Part shown: one piece after another, positions 13,601 to 28,600 of the stretch | Position numbering within the stretch: the stretch's first letter is position 1 | Layout of the letters: every line of letters begins with the position of its first letter | NCBI GenBank assembly: GCA_903813345.2 | Contig: CAIIXF020000007.1 | Span: 38,028,759 to 38,092,758 of the forward strand | Length of the DNA stretch: 64,000 bases | From: Owenia fusiformis | Lineage: Eukaryota; Annelida; Polychaeta; Sabellida; Oweniidae | Direction: 5' to 3' | Notes under the pieces: generated by a model | What the model was told of the DNA's origin: nothing | The model's database searches: none | What the model saw: only the letters and a program-made list of their open reading frames with translations | Program-made: the position numbers and the translations under genes

Positions 13601-16600
13601 ATTCATAGGAAAAGAGATATAAGAGTTAGCATCTTAACCCCAGCTATTAAATCTTCCTCCCTATCTTTAAATTACAATTTATCATCATGTTAACGATATT
13701 GCTGAAAAACAAATCTGGAAAATTTTCACAAATGTTCAATTAAGGAGCACTGGCTTATTTTCTTGATTGGAGCTCACTTTTCTTGCAATCAAACATTCAT
13801 TGAGAGACACATTTTGGGTTCATTGAGAGGCACATTTTATGTTCATTGAGAGACACATTTTATGTTCATTGAGAAACACATTTCATGTTCATTGAGAGAC
13901 ACATTTTGTGTTCATTGAGAGACAAATTTTGTGTTCATTGAGAGACACATTTTATGTTCATTGAGGGACACATTTTGTGTTTATTTAGAGACACATTTTG
14001 TGTTCATTGAGAGACACATTTTGTGTTCATTGAGGGACACATTTTGTGTTCATTGGGGGACACATTTTGTGTTCATTGAGGGTCATATTTTTTGTTCAAT
14101 GGAAGATATATTTTTTGTGCATTGAGAGATACATTTTGTGTCCATTGAGTGAATCAATTTGTGTTCATTGAGAGAGACATTTTATGTTCAATGATAGATA
14201 ACATTTGTGTTCATTGAGAGACACATTTTATGTTCATTTAGAGATACATTTTGTGTTCATTGAGAGATACATTCATTATTTTGTGATCTTGACTAAAATT
14301 CATTCTATCTTATGAATACTATGGGCAAGTACTGTAAGTCTTAACATGACTTCTGAATCCAGATTATTGGTAACTAATTTATAAAACATGCGAGCCATAT
14401 TCTGATCGCGAGATAGCATGAGAATGAAAAAATATAGAAATGTGTATGTCATAAAATATTCATCTAAAGAATGCTTTAATAAAACATAATGCACTGCTGG
14501 CTAAGGCTTCACAAACATAACCCATGATTTTCGTAGAATTATTACACTCATAATTAAGAAATGATTAAGTGAACTTCCATTTTGCAAGGAAATCATAAAT
14601 GTTTTATATTCTATAGATAATTAGTTGTATAGATTATGATTAGTATTAATTATGAATAGAAATAATTTATTTAATTAAATTTTATTAAAGCTCATATCTA
14701 ATTTGTAATTCTCAAGTTACTGCCTGGGGCAGTACAAATATCTACCATTCATTCAGGTTACATCTGTTTTATTTATTATAATATACTATTATGCATATAA
14801 AATCTAATTACATGTGCTATTTACAAGGTACATAGTATATTTATTAGGAGGCCCCAACGGGGGGCCTCCTATTAATTTTATAGATATTCTTATTATTATT
14901 ATTTATTCTTCCTAAACCTTTTTCTCCTACTTCCAACTACCTTTCAACTATCTACTATATGCACCTACTAGGGACCTTGGCTAAACTTGGCGGGAAAGGA
15001 ATTTTTATCTAGGTCAAGGTCGAAGGTCAAAATCAAGGTCAAATCTAAGTTTTTTTCAAGTTTCTCAAATCCTGACACTACACTTCAATATTTTTGGCTG
15101 AATTTTTGCATACAGATAGATATTAGTATTCTATTAGTCTTAGCCTTTTGCCGTCTAGAGAAATTTTGCCTAGATTTTGAGATATTGAAGGTCAAAAAAG
15201 GTCAAAAAAGGCTTTTTTTGAACTTGCTTCAAATTGACCAAATTTTTTTTTCAAACTCATCTACAAGTTGTCAGGATTCTAAATCTGACCTTACTTTTGA
15301 CCTTTGACCTTTGGTTGACCTTCAGTGACCTCCGAAAGGTCAAAAAAGTTGATTTTTCAAATCGATTTTCTGGATTCAAATTTAGGTATATTTATTCACA
15401 AAAGACCTACTGAGGTCTAAAAAGTAAAATTTGCAAGGTCAAAGGTCAAGGTCATCAAAAGAAATCACAAACTGTGTTTTCTAAGTTTCTCAAAATTGGA
15501 GACTACAAATCAATTTTTTTTACTGAAAGTCAGAATATATATTCCTCTAAAGGTTCTACACATATTAGCAATTGACTATTTATTAAAATTTTGCTCCAGT
15601 TTTGAGATATTAGAACTCAAAAACTGAAAAAAGGTCAAATTTCAAAATTTTTCAAGGTCAAATTTCAACTTGCTCTAAATTGACCAAACCTTTTTTTAAA
15701 AAGCATCTACAAGATCTCAGGAACTCAAATCTGACCTTAGTTTTGACCTATGACCTTTAGTTGACCTTCAGTGACCTTCGAAAGGTCAAAAAAGTTGATT
15801 TTTCAAATTGATTTCCTTGATTCAAATTTAGGTTTATTCAATCAGAAAAGATATACTGATGTCTAAAAAAGTAAAATTTTCAAGGTCAAAAGTCAAGGTC
15901 ATCAAACAAGATCACAAACTGTGTTTTCTAAGTTTCTCAAAGTTTGTGACTACAAATCAATATTTTTGAATTAAAGTCAGGATATATATTCCTCTAAAGG
16001 TTTTACACATATTAACAATTGATTATTTATTAAAATTCTGCACCAGTTTTGAGATATTGGACCTCAAAAACTGAAAAAGGTCTAATGTTGAAATTTTTCA
16101 AGGTCAAATTTCACATTGCTTCAAACTGACCAAACTTTTTTTTTTAAATCATCTACAAGATGCCTGGAGTTCATATATGACCTTGTATTTAAGATTTGAC
16201 CTTTGGCTGACCTTTAAATGTTCGAAAAAGCCTACGGGGCCTCCGTAAGATTGCTTGCAATCTTATACATCTAGTTATTCTATAAAATTGCTTCTAATTA
16301 TGCTCAATTCCTAACATGAATAGAGAAATTTAATTAAAGGTTATATTCCTAAAATGACTTTGAATCTGATAATGGTCAGAAAAATCGATGCACATGTGTT
16401 AAATACCTTTAGAATTATGGTCTGAGAGACTGCGTTTCTCTTACTTAAATATGAAATAACTTTTTAAATAAACGTGAAGCCTTTAATTAGTGCTAAATAA
16501 AGGTCATGTACTGTGAACAACTTGAGTTGTGGTTCAGACGGCTGCAAAATATCCATTCATTAACTTTCTATCTTTTTATTCCCGATAAATTGCAGGCCAA

Positions 16601-19600
16601 TTGGCGCTGGTTTATTTCAGTCGCCATGCAACAATTTCTCAAGTAATTGCATTACAAAATTAAAAGCAAGAAATCCCCTTTGTGAGTCGTTCATCACGAG
16701 ACGTGTATGAATAATTTCTCTGGCGAACCCCCGAAGCTGCGGTATATCATTAAATATTGGAATAATGCAAAGATCAAGGCCAGATTCAAATGCCTCTGGG
16801 TTATTATCAATCAAAGATTTTCTCTCTTCGTAAAATGTTTTCTATTGAAATTGAGAGGCGGGAATCTTTACATGCAAAAATGAAATCTCGCTGAATATGT
16901 TTATAGCAACGAACTTTTACGGCATGAAATTCTTGCAATAATGTATCTTCTAATCTTGTTTTGGTTTCTATAAATATTGAATCCCCCTCACTGATTGCTC
17001 CACAAATAAACCAGCGCCAAAATAGCCTTGATTTTATATTTAGATATAGCCCTGAGAAGCCACCTATTTGTTTTATTTCCTGCGCATTTTGCTATAGTTA
17101 CCATGGTAGTGTGGTGCCATTGTGATGTCATAATGCTGCGGCTTGCAGATTTAGTTTAGCTGTATATAGAATACCATGGTTATGCCTAGATATTTTTGTA
17201 GCTGCGATAAAATAATTAAAAAATCTTCCAACAGTTATTTCTCTGGATCTCTCATCTGGATCTCGAGTCCATGCATTAAGATTAAACTATGAGCTCTGGG
17301 GGTCACTGTGGGATTTTTTTAAATTACAAAAACCTCGAAAAAATCAGGCATGACTCTCAGGAGGCTGTTTCTCTTAATTTAATTTTCATGATCAGTGAAA
17401 TTCAATTGGCATTTCCACATGGAGTTACACTCCCCTTCATAAGTTTGGCAACGTTTTGTGATTAAAGAAAATCATCAACTATGTCATTTTAATCTAATCT
17501 TATGCAATTCAGAGACAAAATTATGATTCAAATGTTCACAGGCTTGCTATCCAATAAAGACTTTAAGTTTTCAACTTATGGAGGGGAGTGTATATCTTGA
17601 CAAATTGAGAAAATCTTCGAGAAACAGTCTACTGCATAGTAAAGAGACATACAGTTATATGTGAGATTTAGAAGGTAATGTTACTAACTGTATAGATTTA
17701 CATGTTTGTTTTTGATCGGTGCATATATACAACTAACTCCATTTTGATTTGATTTTGCCCTTGATATTTAATTTAGTTAATATAGCCAATGATATCTCTT
17801 TAATCTAGAGTCATCATTGTTATCCTCCATCAAATTGCTCCAGATTATCTTCCTATCTTAATTAAAGAATGCAGGATGTGTTTGATAAGCCCTTCAGCTC
17901 AGAGGGATGATGTACAGTAAAACTTGTATATACAAACACCTCTAATATGAACACCTATGAATGATACAAACACCTCTAATATGAACACCTATGAATGTGA
18001 ACACTTGTTCTAAGCAGTCCAAAATTTGTCATCTCCCATTGATTCACATATTCAAAAAACGTTAAATGTGAACACGTAATTTGAACACTTTTGGTTGGTG
18101 TTCAGATTACACACGTTTTACTGTATAATAATGTAGATATTCCTATGATTTTAATCCTAACAGGAAGTGCATTGATGGATTTTCATTTATATTAATTATC
18201 TGTACCATGGTCAGACCTGTGCCCTGAGATAATTTTCATTTGCGTCAATTCCTCGATATTTACTCAAGAGGTATTTTACTCAATTAGGTATTTTACTCAA
18301 TTAGGTATTTTACTCAAGAGGTATTTTACTCAATTAGGTATTTTACTCAAGAGGTATTTTACTCAATTAGGTATATTTTCTTAGGCTCAAAACTAGACTT
18401 CGGTTATCATCATCAGCAGTATATCTAGCAGAAAATATAGCTTGAGTTCCCTTTGGGATTGACTTTGAGTCAAATATGAGACACTTGGACAATTGGTTGA
18501 TTGCTAAATGTATTATTTTGGCATAAGTGTTGACATCTTGTTATAACTGCCATTTGTGACAATCTTTACATTTTGTACTGAAATTTTGTAATGTTAGCAG
18601 TGATCTCCACATGAAGTGGGTGCAAAATTCTCATTTTGACAATTCAGACCAAAGTATGCCAATTTTTTATGATTTTTCTCATTTTCAAGTGGGTGCAAAT
18701 GAATTTTCAGGTGGGTGCAAACCTATTTTCAAAATCTCAGGTGGGTGCTGCACCCACTTGCTTTAATGCTAGGGAGATAAATGATTAGTGACTTGTTACA
18801 TTTATGTGACTACCTAAGTGCAATTTTATGATTTTATATCACATGATGACGTCAAATTCAGGAATGGATTCCTACTGTCCTCAAATTGATCTATGATGAT
18901 CATATATATAATGTATACCCATATATAATATATATGACAATATTGATAGTATTATCATGTAGACCACATGAAGTAGGATGTCATATGACATCATGTGACA
19001 TCAGTATCAATAAACCATCAGTTGAGGACAATTTGTACGGCAGTTCAGCTTTCAATATCACTACACAATCATCTTCATTTGAAACGCTTTTTATACAACA
19101 GGAGTTCAGCTTGTATCACATAATTTGAATCCCTGAAATCTGACTTGTGTGATTAGGCCCGTAGCAAGGGTTGATTTCTCGGGGGGGGGGGGGGATGAGT
19201 TGGCTCAACCCCCCCCCCCTACCCCCTGGCTACAGGCCTGGTGATGATGATACATCAACCTCTTCAGATTTATTATTTAGAATGTGAATCATGTAATGTT
19301 TGCTCTTGTGTTTTTGACACATTTGGCTAGAAAGCTCTTTGTCTCATGAAGGAGAGACACATTTGGTTAATGAGCTATTTGTTTCCTGAAGAAGACACAC
19401 TTGGTTAATGAGCTATTTGTTTCCTGAAGGAGAAGACATGTTTGGTTAATGAGCTCTTTGTTTTCTGAAGGAGAAGACACATTTGAATAATGAGCTATTT
19501 GAGTCCCGAAAGAGAAGCCCTCTCAGACCAGTAACAATGATCATTTGTGGTATTAAGAGTGTAGTATGTTAATGTGATTTGAAATCAGGTTATATTTATC

Positions 19601-22600
19601 AGATATCAAATTACAGTCCTCCTTGATATAGTGTCTCAAATAGAAGTAAAATTTATCATAAAACGTAGATGATTCCAGATATTAAATTAATCCAAATTCA
19701 GGCTTTCACAAAATTGCCTAGATTTATTTTAGGGTCTTTAGGGTATTATATATATTCTGAGTGGCATTATCTCCAGTTTCCAGTTTTATGGTTAACACCT
19801 CCCTGGGTGACAATCAAAATATATGGTGCAAACGAAACATTTATTTCTTCCTTTAGAGTCTAATAACTTTCCATTCTCCCAGAGCAAGCCTTTCACCCCT
19901 ACTTATCTCCTTGGTTGGAATTAGTCAAAATGTTGGATTTTTAGGGAAAGCATTGCATTATGTAACATTAGCAGTGAATAAATCTTAGAGGGATATATAT
20001 CTTATCCCCCTTTGTATGACAGTCATAACTGCAGTGAAATATGATAGTTTGAAGAAACATCTTTGAAGGGACTATTTTCATCATGTTTGCAATTAATTCG
20101 CCATATTGAAAATAGTCCATCAGATATGAACAGAGGGCTGCAGAGAGAATGCATGTTCTTGGAGAATGATAATTGAAGATCATAAGGCGGCAACCTTAAT
20201 GGTAGCAGTGTATATAAAACCTCGTGAACTCTATTTTTATTAAGTATAGTTGTCACATCAAATATGCATAATAGTTAGTGATTTTGAATTTTCTAAATAT
20301 AATTCAAAGGAAACAGTTTCGAACTACACTACCCGAAAAAAGTTAAATTCTCGTCAATAAATACAAGAATGTTTCCCACTTTTAAAAAATGAAAAAATAC
20401 AACGATTTGTTAAAAAACATTAACTATTACCAATTAATCACAATAGATGTAGTGATTAACGTTTATGATAGAACAGTTTTGCGCAAAAATCGTTTTTTTA
20501 TGTGAAAATTGAATAGTTCTCTTAAAATTGAGTTAAACCATAATTAAGGCATCTTAATGGTTACTAGAATTAAAAGTAGTAATCTTTAATATGATAAAGG
20601 GAGATTTAAACTGTTTGATTTTTCAAATCTTGTGAATGTTTTTTGTAATTTTTTGTTGTTGCATGGCAAACACTGTAAACAGTTGCTCATGTAGGTCTGC
20701 TTATAGTTACCCATGCATTATCTTACAACCATGCACGGGTGCAATAATATTGAGTGTGTGTGAAGTAGATTTTTACAGTTTATTGCTATGGCATGGATAT
20801 GAATATATGTTGTTTTTTATCGTTGTTTCTTTGCACATTATATACTGCATATATTGTATACTGTATATATTGTATACTGTATGTATTGTATACTGTATAT
20901 ATTGTATAAATGTTGTATACATATTTAGTGCCATATTGTATATTGCACATAATACACACTTCAAATATTGTATACTGTACATCATATGCTGTACATATTG
21001 TATTGTGTGGTTCTATTATATACTGGATATATTGTGCTCTAATTGGATATATTTATGTGATAGATTCATATTAAGAAAAGAAGAAGTAAGGCAGATGTGG
21101 GCAATAAAATATTACAAATTTTATTGAATTACGTAATGTTACATAAAAGTTACAATAAAATAATTTTTGGTTGGGGCAAAAATTCCCGCACATATATGTA
21201 CATGTGTATAACAATACATGATAATGAGACAAGGGTGGTGGCTGGGGAAAATGGGAGGAAAAGATTTTTACTATAATATAAATCTATATATATATATATA
21301 TAATGACTATGAAAATCAGTTAAAATCTATTTTATAAATGTATAGATATCTAGGCTCTAGGCTGTAAGTTGAAATATCTGTGAATGAGACTAGGTAGTTT
21401 GTGAAAACAGAAACCCTAGAGCCTGGAAGATTCTGATTGGTTACTGATGTTAGAAGTTTAAAAGGTTAAATATTGCATCACCACACAAATATCCTAATGA
21501 AGCATTAGGGTCATTTACTTGTGTTGCATACTGTGTATATTGTAAACTGTACATATTACATATTGTGAATGTCTTTGCAGGATTCAATGTTAATGATTTA
21601 TTTTGAATCAAAACCCAAATTTTGAATTTTGGTTTGACGATGTAGCTAGTTATTCATTTGGCATTTATATGTTCTTGTTCTACCTCAATGTTCTTTCTGA
21701 TGGTATATCACTTTTACATAAGATGCAATTTAACTGTTGGAAAATTAGTCTTATATGTATTTTAAAATAACCTGAACATGAATCCTTATTCTTCTTTTAT
21801 TGTTGTTTACTTGTTATTGTATATCACTAAAATCATACATCTTTATGTCACCTGCACCAAGATGTGATGGCATATTGTCATCACATGCACTTTTGTAACC
21901 ATTTGCAGGTGGTGACATTTTGTCACTTTATACCCTTGTTTATTTCTATTAAATGCCCTCCCCTTTAACTTACATTGCATATATTGTACTTGTATGGTTA
22001 ACCAGTGGACCTGCATTCTCACTTTAAAAACATAATTTCCACTTGTTACCAATATCTATTAAAACAGACAATAATTTATCTAAATAGATTTTACGATAGG
22101 TCAATTAATGAGTTATCAATATAAATTTGCATTTGTGAGTTTTGTTAATTTGTTCAAAATAGCTTCATTCAAAATGCAAAAATTAGCTACATATGCTGTA
22201 TACTGTATACTGCCAATGTAACTGGTATACATGCATTATGGCCAAGACTTCTTATATCATATTCATACATATCTCTAATCTTGAAAGCTCAGTTACGCTC
22301 AGTTACGTTATCTCCTTATTTGGAATTTTACTGACAGTTCAACAATAAAACTCGAACAATTTGAATGTAAGCTCTTAGAGAGAAAGTATACTCGACAGCA
22401 TTGTAATTTGGTTAGCACGTTGACGGATATCCCCAGGGACTTTGGTATTTTCACGATTACACTTTGCTATAAAATGGAATATTAAAATATACCCTTGAGT
22501 AATAATTAGCACGTCACGTTGAGTGCTTCGCTGAATACTATTATTTTGGGATTATTTTCGCGTAAATATTTTGATCTATTTTGAATGGAGATTTAACCCT

Positions 22601-25600
22601 CTCTCTCTGGACTCCAATAGATAATTTTCATGTTTAAAAATGAATTGATCGATATTTAAATCAAATGGAAATCATTACTTCAATTCATAATTAGATTTGA
22701 TAAGCTAGGTGATTCATTGCTTCTAATCATATATTTAATATATAGCTATAATATTTTAGCATTGTATGTGTAGTTACATAATCTTCAAGTTCTGAAACAA
22801 TGAGAGAAATATGTGAAAAAATAGCAAAATGAGAGCATTTTTATCAGAATATATGGATCGCCCCTTGTATCAGTGCAAAAACGCTTAAACCTGTACATGT
22901 GGAATGTGTTTGATCCACTTAAAGGTGTTCCACCTACAGTAGTGTTCCACTTTACAAGTTTCACAGTGTCCCATCATCCAGTGATTTGCTTGGCACCCAA
23001 CACCGCACCGCTACCCTCCGCCTATGTTTGGGTATTTGTTAATAATGAAGAATACACGCTACATTAGAAAAACATCAAAATGGAAAAACCAAATTTAAAA
23101 ATATTTTGGCAAAATTATTTATGGTTTAAATTCTACATGATTGCTCGATGAACAAACACGGGGTGCCATCGAATAATTTTGGCAACGTACCGGAGAACGA
23201 CATTTTACTAAGAAATGGCAATAATTTAGCACAATATATTTTTAAACTAGAGTTCTATTTTGATTTTGACAAAAGTAAGTATTCCATGCAATAACTATTT
23301 CATTCATGAGTTTGTAGGAATTCTGTTGGAACCCAGTTCTGATCAAGTACGAAGTTATTGAAATCGGCGCAGACGGACTTTACTCCGAAAGATGGTTTTT
23401 CGATTATAACTTTTCACAACATTTAAGTATAGACTTTTGAAAAAAGTACAGAATAGTCCTTATACTTTTGAATAATTCTGTTATTTTTGATTCACACGAC
23501 TCTGATTTGTTTAATTAAAAAAAAAGTTTTAAAAATATTACTTAGGAACGTAACCGGAGCTGGGAACGTAACCGGAGCAGATCAGTTGAATTATTTAATC
23601 AAAAAAACTAAAATATATGATTTAAAGCACATATACTAATTTAAAAACATACGGGATTGTTCGAATGCGTATTTATAAATATATATGCTTTAAATCATAT
23701 ATTTTATTTTTTAAATTATATAATTCAACTGATCTGCTCCGGTTACGTTCCCAGCTCCGGTTACGTTCCTAAGTAATATTTTTAAAACTTTTTTTTTAAT
23801 TAAACAAATCAGAGTCGTGTGAATCAGAAATAACAGAATTATTCAATAGTATAAAGACTATTCTGTACTTTTTTCAAAAGTCTATACTTAAATGTTGTAA
23901 AAAGTTATAATCAAAAAACCATCTTTCGGAGTAAAGTCCGACTGCGCCGATTTCAATAACTTCGTACTTGATCAGAACTGGGTTCCAACAGAATTCCTAC
24001 AAACTCATGAATGAAATAGCCATTGCATGGAATACTTACTTTTGTCAAAATCTAAGTAGAACTCTAGTTAAAAAATATATTGTGCTAAATTATTGATATT
24101 TCTCAGTAAAATTTCGTTCTCCGGTACGTTGCCAAAATTATTCGATGGTACCCCGTGACAAACAGATGCTATATGTCGTGCCTATTTGCCTGCATATATT
24201 GCCCATTTGCTGCATATATTGCCTATTTGCCTGCATATATTGCCTATTTGCCTATATGTATTGCCTATTTGCCTGCATATATTGCATATATGTCTTGCCT
24301 ATTTGCCTACCTGCCTATTTGTATCCATGAGTAATATTGACCTAAAAGACCTGTCTTCGTTTTTTTCTCATATATTAAGGGCACATTTTTTTTTCTTCTC
24401 ATATTTTATGATCCTTAATGATAATTATTTTCCTATCATCCTATTATTATTTATTTAATTTTTTTTATTTCATACTGTTTTTGGGATTACCCAGAGCCTT
24501 GTGTTTATCAAGGGAATTATTTGACATAAAGCCAAGTTGGTAACTGATATATTTTATAACACATTCACAATACCAAGTTTATAATTTGCTTGTTATGTTT
24601 GAAATCAGTTTTTATGTGAGCACCACTTGTTATAGTCTCAAAATATTTGGTGGATGTTGTTCAGTAGCTGGCTGTTGGTGGTCAGCATTCGACAGTTGGT
24701 GTTCGGCATCTGTAACAAATGGAAGGTGGTGACATTTATCATGTTAATGCCTTGTTGTACATGTGACGGTAATTTCTACCTCATTATTAATTCAGATACT
24801 TCCTGCAGCACAGCATCTTTATGTCACCACCAGGAAGTGGTGACATATTTTTAAAGTGGTGACATGTTTTTAAAGTCACATTTTTATGACTGGGGTTGAT
24901 GGTGAAATATTGCTACACTATTACAAAATAACTAGCTAGGTGATACCATTTTATCACTTAAATGCCTGTTGTTCATTTGTAAGATGTTGTTATAACAACT
25001 GATTTTTGTGTTGCTAGGCGACTGTGTGATGAAGAAGATGAACTCAGTGAAGTGCAACCCGATGCAGTCCCATCCGAGGTCCGTGATTGGCTGGCCTTGA
25101 CATTTACCCGCTCAATGAGCAATGTGCGGAAGCGAGGAGAAGAAAAGCCGAAGTTTCGCAGCGTTGCTCATGCTATACGGGCGGGCATTATGGTCGATAG
25201 GTAAGACCAGATTGGTTTGTTATATAATTGCGTTTTTCTTCAAATCGTACAATTCATATTTTATAAAAAAGAATTTCTAAGCACAGTGAAACCTTTATAT
25301 CTGAACACCTCTCTTATCTGAACACCTCTCTTATCTCTCTTATCTGAACACCTCCTCTTATCTGAACACCTCTCTTATCTGAACACCTCTCTTATCTGAA
25401 CACCTCTCTTATCTGAACACCTCTCTTATCTTAACACCTCTCTTATCTGAACACCTCCTCTTATCTGAACACCTCTCTTATCTGAACACCTCTCTTATCT
25501 GAACACCAATCTCTGTCTCGATCCAAACACTTTTGGCCAGTCCTAGTGGTACGTCAAATTATCCGGTTTCATTAACTAGATGAACATTTTATGATTTAAA

Positions 25601-28600
25601 CAGTCTTATGAAGTTTACCCAAAGCAGGGGTTTCATTAGCAGCATGCAACGGGCGATTTTCACTTGTTGTTTTCACAAAACACCTGTTGTTTTTAAGGAC
25701 TTTTCAACTTCTCCATGTTAAATATGATTTCTATTAATTTTGCCTGTTGTTTCCATTTATTTAGCCTATTATGAAAAATTATAGTGACACCCCTGCAGAG
25801 TATATTTTATTAAGCATCCACAATGTGTCTATCTTTTTATGGCTCTAAATGTATTTCCTACACAATATACCAGCATAAATGTATCTCAATGTCATATTTT
25901 GATTCACTATTGATTGTCATTTTAGGATCTACCGCAGAATGTCAAGCACTGTAGGGCTACACATCCCGCCTAATGTATTAATGCAATTAAAAGTAAGTCA
26001 TTCCATGTTCATTCTAAAAGTACAACTATTGCTCATTAGTAAACACAATGTCACATATGATGTTAAAGCCTATATTGTTGATAACATTGAGGAAATGTCA
26101 CATTTGAAGTTAAAGCCTATATTGTTGATAACATTGAGGAAATGTCACATTTGAAGTTAAAGCCTATATTGTTGGTAACATTGAGGTAATGTCACATTTG
26201 AAGTTAAAGCCTATATTGTTGATAACATTGAGGTAATGTCACATTTGAAGTTAAAGCCTATATTGTTGGTAACATTGATGTAATGTCACATTTGAAGTTA
26301 AAGTCTATATTGTTGATAACATTGAGAAAATGTCACATTTGATGTTAAAGCCTATATTGTTGATAACATTGAGGAAATGTCACATTTGATGTTAAAGCCT
26401 ATATTGTTGATAACATTGAGGAAATGTCACATTTGATGTTAAAGCCTATATTGTTGATAACATTGAGAAAATGTCACATTTGATGTTAAAGCCTATATTG
26501 TTGATAACATTGAGAAAATGTCACATTTGATGTTAAAGCCTATATTGTTGATAACATTGAGGAAATGTCACATTTGATGTTAAAGCCTATATTGTTGATA
26601 ACATTGAGAAAATGTCACATTTGATGTTAAAGCCTATATTGTTGATAACATTGAGGAAATGTCACATTTGATGTTAAAGCCTATATTGTTGATAACATTG
26701 AGAAAATGTCACATTTGATGTTAAAGCCTATATTGTTGATAACATTGAGAAAATGTCACATTTGATGTTAAAGCCTATATTGTTGATAACATTGAGAAAA
26801 TGTCACATTTGATGTTAAAGCCTATATTGTTGATAACATTGAGGAAATGTCACATTTGATGTTAAAGCCTATATTGTTGATAACATTGAGAAAATGTCAC
26901 ATTTGATGTTAAAGCCTATATTGTTGATAACATTGAGGAAATGTCACATTTGATGTTAAAGCCTATATTGTTGATAACATTGAGGAAATGTCACATTTGA
27001 TGTTAAAGCCTATATTGTTGGTAACATTGAGGAAATGTCACATTTGAAGTTAAAGCCTATATTGTTGGTAACATTGAGGAAATGTCACATTTGAGGTTAA
27101 AGCCTATATTGTTGATAACATTGAGGTAATGTCACATTTGAAGTTAAAGCCTATATTGTTGGTAACATTGAGGAAATGTCACATTTGAGGTTAAAGCCTA
27201 TATTGTTGATAACATTGAGAAAATGTCACATTTAAAGTTAAAGCCTATATTTTTGGTGACATTTTTTAACACAATTGTTATTAAAAACCTTTGGTTAAAT
27301 GATGTCATGACACAATTGTTATTAAAAACGTTAGTTCAATGATGTCATAACTAATTGCTATTAAAAACTTTTGTTGCATTGATGTCATAACCCAATTCTT
27401 ATTGAAACCTTTGGTTCAATGATGTCATAAAACAATCATTGTTAAAAATATTTGGTACATTGATGTCACAATTAATTGCTATTAAAACTTTTGTTGCACT
27501 GATGTCATAACCCAATTCTTATTGACATCTTTGGTTCAATGATGTCATAAAGCAATCGTTGTTAAAAATATTTGGTACATTGATGTCATAATTAATTGCT
27601 ATTTAAACTTTTGTTGCATTGATGTCATAACCCAATTTTTATTGACATCTTCGGTTCAATGATGTCATAAAACAATTGTTGTTAAAATCTTTTGGTACAT
27701 TGATGTCATAACTTAATTGCTATTAAAAACTTTTGTTGCATTGATGTCATAACCCAATTCTTATTGAAACCTTTGGTTCAATGATGTCATAAAACAATCA
27801 TTGTTAAAAATATTTGGTACATTGATGTCACAATTAATTGCTATTAAAACTTTTGTTGCATTGATGTCATAACCCAATTCTTATTGACGTTTTCGGTTCA
27901 ATGATGTCATAAACCAATCTTTTTGTACATTGATGTCATAGCTTAATTACTATCAAAATATTCTGGTGCATTGATGTCATAAAACAATTGTTATTAAAAA
28001 CCTTCGGTACATTGATGTCATAACCCAATTGTTTTAAATAAATTTTGGGACATTGATGTCATATAACAATTGTTACTAAAAGCTTTTAGGACATTAATGT
28101 CATGAGACAAAGGATATTAAAGACTTATTGCATATTGATGTCATTACACAATATTAGTTCTTAAAACCTGGTAGTACATTGATTGGTAATATCATTGTCT
28201 GTTAATAAGGTATGTTTGGTAGTACATCACTTAAAATTAAAACTTTCCATTATAAGTTTTTCATGTACTTTTCAGTCCAAATGATTGCTATAGGTTGAAT
28301 TAATATTCACGGAACACTCACATTCTCCATTGGTATTGCATACAAAAATTAATTTATGGAAAACCGTATATGTGGAACGGCACACATCTGAGTTCTCTCT
28401 CTAGAGAATCTCCTAAAAATAAAGGGCAACATTTGAATCAAACTAATTGACGAAGAATTGTCCTTTTTGACTTTGAATGAAGTTTGTGCGTTAAGAATGA
28501 ATAAGCATTCTAGGCGGGACAAGTCTAATTATTGTACGGCTGGCGGTGATGGCATCATTAAGGGTTTTGTTTGATAGGAATATCAATTGCATTATCTCTG

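Larger units (their letters stand above)
7556..25017 (+). other. PDE1 intron 2 region (17.5 kb, holds cassettes a and b)
   Basis: Apart from the two cassette exons and the repeats listed separately it contains short arrays: 10440-10512 (GACACCATTTGAGTGTGTGTT, three copies), 10580-10750 (about 46 bp, four copies), 18262-18375 (ACTCAATTAGGTATTTT type), 19309-19515 (about 42 bp with GGTTAATGAGCTATTTG, five copies), 20840-21010 (ATTGTATACTGTATAT) and 24175-24325 (21 bp, GCCTATTTGCCTGCATATATT-like). 7556-8646, 12437-13000, 14280-14845, 16275-16600, 19516-20800, 21010-21840 and 22000-23150 show nothing assignable. Confidence 0.6.

Noticed and set aside
20636-21127. Plus-strand open frame of 163 codons rich in Tyr, Ile and Cys
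   Set aside because: Produced by the TATTGTATACTGTATA repeat.
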